From positions 22,605,083 through 22,654,187 of the forward strand of contig NC_087068.1 in NCBI RefSeq assembly GCF_963678635.1: a DNA stretch of 49,105 nucleotides, given 5' to 3'. The notes under the pieces were generated by a model, which saw only the letters and a list, made by a program, of their open reading frames with translations, did not search any database and had not been told where the DNA came from. Shown piece after piece: positions 39,720-49,105 of this stretch. The stretch comes from Symsagittifera roscoffensis. Its lineage: Eukaryota > Xenacoelomorpha > Acoela > Convolutidae. The translations under genes and the position numbers were made by a program. The stretch's first letter is position 1. Each line of letters starts with the position of its first letter.

Positions 39720-41400
39720 TGGGTCAGACGGCTTGTGTTGTTGTCTAGCGCGGGGTCTGGTTATGCTTGTGTCTCCAGGTCTAGGAACTTCGCGGCATCG
39801 CGGGAGGGGTTTTGGGAACAGTTGAAAATGTGGCAAGTGTTTAAGAGCCGTCTATACCCGGAACGGAGTTGGAGAGCTTTCGGTGATTGTTTCTGGAGAT
39901 GGATTGTTCTCAGGGGTCTATATTGGGTGGAGGGATACACCCAATGTTAGAGGATAGGGCTTCAGCAAGGAACATGGTTCTAGTTTCTTATGGTTGAGTT
40001 TTAGAATTGTCAGGGGGTTTTTGTTTAACGAGTAGCTCAGTGATTTCTTGTTTAAAGCAGTTCAGAATTGATGGAATTATTTGGCACGGGGGAAAGAGGT
40101 GAATGTGAAAAAAAAGGTGTTTTGATGGGAACGGTAAGAAGAAATAAAAAACTGACAAGTGAAAAGAGTGTGGGCGTTTTGGCTGCAAAGTTTCAGCTTC
40201 CTTGTGCAGGTGGGCAGTAGAACTCATGAGGATGGAACCAGTTATAACACGGAGGGCTTGATTTTAGGTAAACTGCAGGTGATGTTTTGAGGTGTTACTG
40301 CCAGCGTGTGAACATGCAGGAAAGGCTCAATCTAGTATGGGTCTAATGGGGGCTTTGTAAGGTTAAAGTAAGGGTTCTTTGGTTTGAACCCAGGTTAAAC
40401 CTGCAAAGGCTTTCATGACTCGTATTCTGCGCCTGACCTTGTCAGCGGACTGTGTGCATTGAGCGGCAAAACTGAAAGTCGGATCGAAAGTAAAGATCAA
40501 AATTTTGGATTTTCTGCTCAGCGTGAGAGGCTTATTGTTCAAAAGTTCACTGGGTGCTTTATTGAAGTCTTTGCTGTAAGACGAAAAGAGTTACTGGTCT
40601 GAAAAATTAATTTTTGAGGAAAAGTACAGATTTTTAGGCAGCCTTTTAATTAGTTTGCTTTTTTGATATCAGAGTTTTAGGAGGAAGGGTAGAAATAGTC
40701 CCTATAAGACGTGAGGTGTACATTCTCTGAGGGGGTAGGGGCCGTCATAAATGAAAAAACTAAAAAAGAGCAGTTGATAGTACCGAACCGTATGGAACTC
40801 TGCTGTGAACAATTCTGTGGGGTTGACTGTTTGCGAAAGCAAGTAATGGCTTGACGCCCATTTAAATTGTTTTTGAGCTAGCGTACTAGGCCTCTTGGGA
40901 GCGGTTTGCCATGAACCAGTTCAACGAGTTTGCAATGACACACCATATCGAAAGCCTTTGAAAAGTATAGTCTAGCAGGTCTTGTGTGTAAGGGGGTCGA
41001 TTCTGATTGAAGTCGTCTCTAACGTAAAATTCAAGGGTTTACAATGTAGTGAAAATAAAGTGAAAAGGGGGCAAACCGTGTTGACGCTTGGTGTTTATTA
41101 AAAATTGGATGCTTGAGTTTTCCTGGGATTTTAATTGCGGTGCAAAGAAGTGATGTTGGCCTGTGTGACGTTGACTGACACTTTTAAGTCTTTATCTAGT
41201 GTGGTCAAGGTTTTTTTCTAGTTTTTCCACATTTGATGGATTATGTTCTCAAACAGCGAGGAATTGTAAAGAAGTGTTAAATAGTGGCAGGCTACAGGAT
41301 CGAAATCTTTCAAGTGAGTAATGAGTAAACCATCCGGGCCGAGTGCTCGGGAAGGTTTGCTGTCAGCAGTGGCTTGTTAAGTCTGTTGTGAGGTGAAAGT
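39720..41400 (-). pseudogene. second, decayed non-LTR retrotransposon (jockey-like RT)
   Basis: Read on the minus strand in changing frames from right to left. RALGPDGLLITHLKDF lies near 41340 and YFSKAFDMVCHCKLVELVHG near 40940 (RT palm). LSRKSKILIFTFDPTF and VRRRIRVMKAFAGLTW lie near 40350-40530, and a PPNIDP-EQSISR-NHRKLSN segment with AAKFLDLE lies near 39780-39930. The order matches the RT and C-terminal region of jockey-like LINEs. Stops and frameshifts are many. It is a different family from the LINE at 33754-36983. Confidence 0.75.
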
Positions 41401-41510
41401 ATGGCTATTAAAAAGAGAGAGCTTGGCGAGAGAGTTTATCCTCTCGAGACTCTAAATCCCAAAACACAGTTTATCACCCCACGACTCTCTAAACTCAAGT
41501 TAGACTCTAA

Positions 41511-42595
41511 ACTTTGTTTTCCATAATTTAAAAACACTTAATCTACGAAAGAAGGCCTCTCCATCCCTATTCTGCAATTTATCAGTTGTGATCTACAACT
41601 GTTGCATTTTTTTTCTAGCTCCAAATTTTTGTTATCAATCTTATTCAGCTGTGAAATAGTGAAAAAATTGAATCCGAGAATCGCAAATTTGGCTCTATGT
41701 TAAAGAGATAATGTTTAAATTTTGTTGAGATTCTATCGTAATTAATGCTCATAAAGATTAAAGTGATAATATCTAAATGTTGTCGATATTATATTAATAT
41801 CAATATGCATCTACTCATACGAGGTTATGCTCCAATCATTCATGACCTTTTCTCACATGAGAGACAATACAAAGTCCATAAAAAACAGTACATCAAGTTA
41901 AACCTCAAGTTTGTCAGTATATGTTGTACTCGACAACAGTTGCTTCTTCTCGAAATCTCTTAATCATAGTTCACATTTCGTTTCAGGAATTTTTTTGCAG
42001 GTATGAGTTTCGAGAAACAAATTATCTGTGAAGCTTACAGTAAATGATAAATGAGATTGATTTCGAATGACAAAGTTTGCGCTGCACAACAGGTATAAGA
42101 AAACCTCGAAGTTAGCAGTCAAATATGGCTTTTGATTGTTAATTATCAGTAGCGTGACCTTTTCTCAAACTGGGCTCAATGCATAGTGCAACATTGGCGT
42201 TACATCATCTATAGAATCTAATTTATCAATGCTTGTCGCCTACGAAAATTGTAGTTTTTTTTTCGTGATTTTCAAAGCATGATTCACGTTTTTTTTTGGG
42301 GAAACATTTTGTGTTGAATCAAATAATTGTTTCTTTTAGATACATAAATTGATTTTTTTCTCGGACAATTACGTTCTACAGGTTCATTTCATTTTCTCAA
42401 ATGATGGACAATACTTAACCTAGAAAAGCCGTAAACCACCTGTAACCTCCAGTTCGTCATCAATGTTGTCCGATAGCTGCGCTGAAATAATGAATTAATT
42501 CTATTATCAAATTTCGACTTATGTTTGAAGAAATAATAGTTAAATCAGATCACCTGGGAGTCAACGAGCTGGGCGAATTGGCAATTTTTTCAATA
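41511..42595. repeat. satellite unit 1
   Basis: 1085 bp. It carries the ~35-bp segment TTAATCATAGTTCACATTTC that is absent from units 2-4. It shares TTTGCGCTGCACAACAGG with units 3, 5 and 6. Confidence 0.85.
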
Positions 42596-43645
42596 ACTTT
42601 GTTTTCCATAATTTAAAAACACTTATCTACGAAAGAAGGCCTCTCCATCCGTATTCTGCAGTTTATCAATTGTCGTGATCTAGAACTGCTGCAAATTTTT
42701 TGAGCTCCAAAATTTTGTTATCAATCTAATTCAGCTGTGAAATAGTGACAAAATTGAGTCCGAGAATCGCAAATTTGGCTCTATGTTAAAGAGATAATGT
42801 TTAAATTTTGTTGAGATTCTATCGTAATTAATGCTCAAAACGATTAAAGTGATAATGTCTAAATGTTGTTGATATTATATTAATATCAATCCGCATCTAC
42901 TCATACGAAGTTATGCTCCAATCATTCATGACCTTTTCTCACATGAGAGACAATGCAAAGTCCATAAAAAACGGTACATCAACCTAAGCCTCAAGTTTTT
43001 CAGTGTATATAGTGCTCGACAACAGTTACTTCTCGAAATCTCTCCAAAAGTCAGGTATGAGTTTCGGGGAACAAATTATCTGTGAAGCTTACAGTAAATG
43101 ATAAAAAGAATAGTTGAGATTGATTTCGAATGACAAGGTTTATGCCGCACAACAGGTATAAGAAAACCACTAATTTAGCAATCAAATACGGCTTTCGATT
43201 ATTAATTATCAGTAGCGTGACCTTTTCTCAAACTGGAGTCAACATTGGCGTTACATCATCTATAGAATCTAATTTATCAATGCTTGTCGCCTACGAAAAT
43301 TATAGTTTTTTTTTCGTGATTTTCAAAGCATGATTCACGTTTTTTTTGGGGAAACATTTTGTGTTGAATCAAATAATTGTTTCTTTTAGATACATAAATT
43401 GATTTTTTTCTCGGACAATTACGTTCTACAGGTTCATTTCATTTTCTCAAATGATGGACAATACTTAACCTAGAAAAGCCGTAAACCACCTGTAACCTCC
43501 AGTTCGTCATCAATGTTGTCCGATAGCTTCGCTGAAATAATGAATTAATTCTATTATCAAATTTCGACTTATGTTTGAAGAAATAATAGTTAAATCAGAT
43601 CACCTGGGAGTCAACGAGCTGGGCGAATTGGCAATTTTTTCAATA
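42596..43645. repeat. satellite unit 2
   Basis: 1050 bp, with the variant TTTATGCCGCACAACAGG and lacking GCATAGTGCAACA-type sequence. It is almost identical to unit 4. Confidence 0.85.
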
Positions 43646-44705
43646 ACTTTGTTTTCCATAATTTAAAAACACTTATTTACGAAAGAAGGCCTCTCCATCC
43701 GTATTCTGCAGTTTATCAATTGTCGTGATCTAGAACTGCTGCAGGTTTTTTGAGCTCCAAAATTTTGTTATCAATCTAATTCAGCTGTGAAATAGTGACA
43801 AAACTGAGTCCGAGAATCGCAAATTTGGCTCTATGTTAAAGAGATAATGTTTAAATTTTGTTGAGATTCTATCGTAATTAATGCTCATAACGATTAAAGT
43901 GATAATGTCTAAATGTTGTTGATATTATATTAATATCAATCCGCATCTACTCATACGAAGTTATGCTCCAATCATTCATGACCTTTTCTCACATGAGAGA
44001 CAATACAAAGTCCATAAAAAACGGTACATCAACCTAAGCCTCAAGTTTGTCAGTGTATATAGTGCTCGACAACAGTTACTTCTCGAAATCTCTCCAAAAG
44101 TCAGGTATGAGTTTCGGGGAACAAATTATCTGTGAAGCTTACAGTAAATGATAAAAAGAATAGTTGAGATTGATTTCGAATGACAGTTTGCGCTGCACAA
44201 CAGGTATAAGAAAACCTCGAAGTTAGCAGTCAAATATGGCTTTTGATTGTTAATTATCAGTAGCGTGACCTTTTCTCAAACTGGGGTCAATGCATAGTGC
44301 AACATTGGCGTTACATCATCTATAGAATCTAATTTATCAATGCTTGTCGCCTACGAAAATTATAGTTTTTTTTTCGTGATTTTCAAAGCACGATTCACGT
44401 TTTTTTTGGGGAAACATTTTGTGTTGAATCAAATAATTGTTTCTTTTAGATACATAAATTGATTTTTTTCTCGGACAATTACGTTCTACAGGTTCATTTC
44501 ATTTTCTCAAATGATGGACAATACTTAACCTAGAAAAGCCGTAAACCACCTGTAACCTCCAGTTCGTCATCAATGTTGTCCGATAGCTTCGCTGAAATAA
44601 TGAATTAATTCTATTATCAAATTTCGACTTATGTTTGAAGAAATAATAGTTAAATCAGATCACCTGGGAGTCAACGAGCTGGGCGAATTGGCAATTTTTT
44701 CAATA
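43646..44705. repeat. satellite unit 3
   Basis: 1060 bp. The first half is like units 2 and 4, while the second half carries the GCGCTGCAC and AATGCATAGTGCAAC variants of units 1, 5 and 6, so it is a mosaic. Confidence 0.85.
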
Positions 44706-45755
44706 ACTTTGTTTTCCATAATTTAAAAACACTTATCTACGAAAGAAGGCCTCTCCATCCGTATTCTGCAGTTTATCAATTGTCGTGATCTAGAACTGCT
44801 GCAGGTTTTTTGAGCTCCAAAATTTTGTTATCAATCTAATTCAGCTGTGAAATAGTGACAAAATTGAGTCCGAGAATCGCAAATTTGGCTCTATGTTAAA
44901 GAGATAATGTTTAAATTTTGTTGAGATTCTATCGTAATTAATGCTCATAACGATTAAAGTGCTAATGTCTAAATGTTGTTGATATTATATTGATATCAAT
45001 CCGCATATACTCATACGAAGTTATGCTCCAATCATTCATGACCTTTTCTCACATGAGAGACAATACAAAGTCCATAAAAAACGGTACATCAACCTAAGCC
45101 TCAAGTTTGTCAGTGTATATAGTGCTCGACAACAGTTACTTCTCGAAATCTCTCCAAAAGTCAGGTATGAGTTTCGGGGAACAAATTATCTGTGAAGCTT
45201 ACAGTAAATGATAAAAAGAATAGTTGAGATTGATTTCGAATGACAAGGTTTATGCCGCACAACAGGTATAAGAAAACCACTAATTTAGCAATCAAATACG
45301 GCTTTCGATTATTAATTATCAGTAGCGTGACCTTTTCTCAAACTGGAGTCAACATTGGCGTTACATCATCTATAGAATCTAATTTATCAATGCTTGTCGC
45401 CTACGAAAATTATAGTTTTTTTTCGTGATTTTCAAAGCATGATTCACGTTTTTTTTTGGGGAAACATTTTGTGTTGAATCAAATAATTGTTTCTTTTAGA
45501 TACATAAATTGATTTTTTTCTCGGACAATTACGTTCTACAGGTTCATTTCATTTTCTCAAATGATGGACAATACTTAACCTAGAAAAGCCGTAAACCACC
45601 TGTAACCTCCAGTTCGTCATCAATGTTGTCCGATAGCTGCGCTGAAATAATGAATTGATTCGATAATCAAATTTCGACTGATGTTTGAAGAAATAATAGT
45701 TAAATCAGATCACCTGGGAGTCAATGAGCTGGGCGAATTGGCAATTTTTTCAATA
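44706..45755. repeat. satellite unit 4
   Basis: 1050 bp, nearly identical to unit 2, including the same short open frame 2,110 bp further on. Confidence 0.85.
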
Positions 45756-46842
45756 ACTTTGTTTTCCATAATTTAAAAACACTTAATCTACGAAAGAAGG
45801 TCTCTCCATCCGTATTCTGCAATTTATCAATTGTCGTGATCGAGAACTGTTGCAGGTTTTTTGAGCTCCAAATTTGTGTTATCAATCTTATTCAGCTGTG
45901 AAATAGTGAAAAAATTGAGTCCGAGAATCGCAAGTTTGGCTCTATGTTGAAGAGATAATGTTTAGATTTTGTTGAGATTCCATCGTAATTAATGCTCATA
46001 AAGAATAAAGTGATAATATCTAAATGTTGTTGATATTATATTAGTATCAATACGCATCTACTCATACGAAATTATGCTCCAATCATTCATGACCTTTTCT
46101 CACATGAGAGACAATACAAAGTCCATAAAAAAACGGGACATCAAGTTAAGCTGTCAGTATACGTAGTACTCGACAACAGTTGCTTCTTCTCGAAATCTCT
46201 TAATCATAGTTCACATTTCTTTTCAGGAATTTCTTTTCAGGTATGAGTCCCGAGAAACAAATTATCTGTGAAGCTTACAGTAAATGATAAATAGAATATT
46301 TGAGATTGATTTCGAATGACAAAGTTTGCGCTGCACAACAGGTATAAGAAAACCTCGAAGTTAGCAGTCAAATATGGCTTTTGATTGTTAATTATCAGTA
46401 GCGTGACCTTTTCTCAAACTGGGGTCAATGCATAGTGCAACATTGGCGCTACATCATCTATAGAATCTAATTTATCAATGCTTGTCGCCTACGAAAATTA
46501 TAGTTTTTTTTCGTGATTTTCAAAGCATGATTCACGTTTTTTTTGGGGAAACATTTTGTGTTGAATCATATAATTGTTTCTTTTAGATACATAAATTGAT
46601 TTTTTTCTCGGACAGTTACGTTCTACAGGTTCATTTCATTTTCTCAAATGATGGACAATATTTAACCTAGAAAAGCCGTAAACCACCTGTAACCTCCAGT
46701 TCGTCATCAATGTTGTCCGATAGCTGCGCTGAAATAATGAATTGATTCTATTATCAAATTTCGACTGATGTTTGAAGAAATAATAGTTAAATCAGATCAT
46801 CTGGGAGTCAACGAGCTGGGCGAATTGGCATTTTTTTCAATA
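45756..46842. repeat. satellite unit 5
   Basis: 1087 bp, with the inserted TTAATCATAGTTCACATTTC segment as in unit 1 and more private substitutions than units 2-4. Confidence 0.85.
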
Positions 46843-47901
46843 ACTTTGTTTTCCATAATTTAAAATTACTTAATCTACGAAAGAAGGCCTCTCCATCCGT
46901 TTTCTGCAATTTATCAGTTGTGATCTACAACTGTTGCATTTTTTTTCTAGCTCCAATTTTTTGTTATCAATCTTATTCAGCTGTGAAATAGTGAAAAAAT
47001 TGAATCCGAGAATCGCAAATTTGGCTCTATGTTAAAGAGATAATGTTTAAATTTTGTTGAGATTCTATCGTAATGAATGCTCATAAAGATTAAAGTGATA
47101 ATATCTAAATGTTGTCGATATTATATTAATATCAATATGCATCTACTCATACGAGGTTATGCTCCAATCATTCATGACCTTTTCTCACATGAGAGACAAT
47201 ACAAAGTCCATAAAAAAACAGTACATCAAGTTAAACCTCAAGTTTGTCAGTATATGTTGTACTCGACAACAGGTGCTTCTTCTCGAAATCTCTTAATCAT
47301 AGTTCACATTTCGTTTCATGAATTTTTTTGCAGGTATGAGTTTCGAGAAACAAATTATCTGTGAAGCTTACAGTAAATGATAAATGAGATTGATTTCGAA
47401 TGACAAAGTTTGCGCTGCATATCAGGTAAAAGAAAACCTCGAAGTTAGCTGTCAATTATGGCTTTTGATTGTTAATTATCAGTAGCGTGACCTTTTCTCA
47501 AACTGGAGTCAATGCATAGTGCAACATTGGCGTTACATCATCTATAGAATCCATTTTGTCAATGGTTGTCGCCTACGAAAGTTAAAGTTTTTTTTCAGGA
47601 TTTTCCAAGCATGATTCACGTTTTTTCTGGGGGAAATATTTTCAGTTGAATCAAATAAATATTTCTTTTAGATACATTAATTGATTTTTTTTCCTGACAA
47701 TACCGTTTGATGGCCAATACTTAACCTAAAAAAGCCGTAAACAATCTGTAACCTCAACTTCGTCATCGTTGTTGTCCGATAGCTGCGCTGAAATAATGAA
47801 TTAAATATATTATCAAATTTCGAGTGATGTTGGAAGAAATAATAGTTAAATCGGATCATCTGGGAATCGACGAGCGTGGCGAATTTGCAATTTTTTCAGT
47901 A
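46843..47901. repeat. satellite unit 6
   Basis: 1059 bp. The first half is almost a copy of unit 1 (AATATGCATCTACTCATACG, GTATATGTTGTACTCGACAA). The second half is diverged and lacks a ~30-bp stretch around GTTCTACAGGTTCATTTC. Confidence 0.85.
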
Positions 47902-49105
47902 ACTTTGTTTCCTATAATTTAAAAACACTAAATCTACGGAAAAGGTTTCTCCATCCGTACTCTGCATTTTATCAATTGTCGTGATATAGAACTGTTGCAG
48001 GTTTTTTGAGCTTCAAATTTTTGTTATCAATCTTATTCAGCTATGAAATAGTGAAAAAATTGAGTCCGAGAATTGCAAATTTGGCTTCATGTTAAAGAGA
48101 TAATGTTTAAATTTTGTCGAGAGTCTATCGTAATTAATGCTCACAATGATTTAAGTGATAATATCTAAATGCTGTTGATAATATTTTAATATCAATAGGC
48201 ATTTATTCATACGAAGTTTTAAGCTTCAGGAGTTGCACTTTTAAGTGAGTTGTGCTCCAATCGTTCATGAACTTTTCTCACATGAGAGACAAAACAAAGT
48301 CCACAATTTAAGCCTCAAGTTTGTCAGTATACGTAGTGCTAGACAACAGTTGCTTTTTCTCGAAACCTCTCAATCATAGTTCACATTTCTTTTCAGGAGT
48401 AAAGTTTTGAAAAGTCAGGTGTGAAATTTCTAGAAACAAATTATCTGTGAAGCTTACAGTATATGATAGATAAAATATTTGAGATTGAGTTCGATTGACA
48501 AAGTTAGCTACGCAGAAAGGATTAAGAAAACCACGAAACTAGCAATCAATTATAGAATTTGATTAATAATCAGCAATAGCGTGACCTTTTTTCCAAACTA
48601 GAGTCAATGCGTATTGCAACATTGGCGTTACCTCATCTATAGAATCCAATTTATCAATAATTGTCGCCTACAAAAATTAGAGCGTTTTTGAGGATTTTCA
48701 AAGCTTGATTCACGTTTTTTTTTGGGAAGCTTTTTCGTTTAATCAAATAATTATTTCTTTTAGATTCATAACTTGATTTTTATTCCGAGAATAATGTTCT
48801 ACAGGTTCATCTCGCGCTCAAATAATGGACAATAGATAACCCTAAAAAAGCGTGAGTTCATCTGTAACCTCCAATTCGTCATGAATGTTGTCCAATAGCT
48901 GCGCTGCTTTTTAAAAGCTTCAAAGCATAGGTCACTTCCTGAAATAATGAAAAATTTTCATTATCATATTTAGGAATTATGTGGAAAGAATTAGAAGTTG
49001 AATCAGATCGTCTGGGAATCAATAAGCATGGCGAGTTTGCGTTTTTTCAATATTTTCGTTTTCTTTATTTTTACCTAAAAACGCATAATCTACAAAAAAG
49101 GGCCT
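47902..49105. repeat. satellite unit 7 and start of an eighth
   Basis: The most diverged unit (~1151 bp), with small insertions such as TTAAGCTTCAGGAGTTGCAC and CTTTTTAAAAGCTTC. The following unit begins near 49053 and is cut by the window edge. Confidence 0.8.

Larger units (their letters stand above)
41511..49105. repeat. tandem satellite array, ~1.05-1.15 kb units, running off the right edge
   Basis: The phrase ACTTTGTTTTCCATAATTT recurs at 41511, 42596, 43646, 44706, 45756, 46843 and, slightly changed, 47902, with a diverged form near 49053. Unit lengths are 1085, 1050, 1060, 1050, 1087, 1059 and ~1151. The units at 42596-45755 are nearly identical; those towards the right edge are visibly more diverged. 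No unit has a conserved ORF of useful length, so short frames such as those at 43130 and 45240 are repeats of each other, not genes. Confidence 0.95.

Noticed and set aside
43130-43333. Repeated short open frame in satellite units 2 and 4
   Set aside because: It is identical because the units are identical; it is truncated or shifted in the other units, so there is no sign of selection for coding.

Overview
The window looks like AT-rich, repeat-laden intergenic and intronic DNA from an invertebrate animal. The signs are intron-split coding exons with AT-rich TTTTAG/TTTCAG-type 3' splice sites, several classes of eukaryotic retrotransposon, hAT-like MITEs and a ~1 kb satellite array. There is nothing bacterial in it. 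I cannot fix the phylum from sequence alone; nematode, rotifer or flatworm would all fit.

Layout. 1-6510: non-coding DNA with fold-back elements built from CGCTCAAA/TTTGAGCG motifs, a MITE, and a 400-bp tandem unit rich in CTTGCAAGAT palindromes. 6515-25410: an 18.9-kb retrovirus-like LTR element, complete from LTR to LTR and flanked by a TTAA duplication. 25411-31100: non-coding, with a second MITE, a degenerate ~330-bp tandem repeat and a solo LTR of the same element family on the minus strand. 31100-33600: a heavily decayed Ty1/copia element. 33750-36983 (minus): a CR1/jockey-like non-LTR retrotransposon carrying a 2A-like motif. 37131-39198 (possibly to 39407): two or three exons of a host DEAH-type helicase-like gene, closest in pattern to YTHDC2/BGCN, with its ATPase motifs lost. 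39720-41400 (minus): a second, decayed non-LTR retrotransposon. 41511 to the right edge: a tandem satellite of seven ~1.05-1.15 kb units.

The LTR element is the centrepiece. In order it carries a ~1.25-kb leader, a small basic ORF, Gag with a capsid-type domain, a zinc knuckle, an aspartic protease, reverse transcriptase, RNase H, integrase with a GPY/F-type module, two tiny membrane proteins, a Pro/Ser-rich ORF with no internal Met codon, a large glycoprotein that I read as chuvirus-like (class III/gB-like) rather than retroviral, and a last Ser/Pro-rich accessory ORF that I do not recognise. Several neighbouring ORFs meet at ATGA stop/start overlaps. The two LTRs differ by only three substitutions and one 8-bp indel, so insertion is recent, yet pol, env and the last ORF each carry stops or frameshifts. 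This copy is therefore probably inactive as it stands.

The host gene is the other item of note. It reads as a DEAH/RHA helicase in every flanking motif, but the Walker A, DExH and SAT motifs are all changed, as in the catalytically dead germline protein BGCN. Its 1.1-kb intron holds a transposon-derived coding fragment, and the non-LTR element sits just upstream of its first visible exon.
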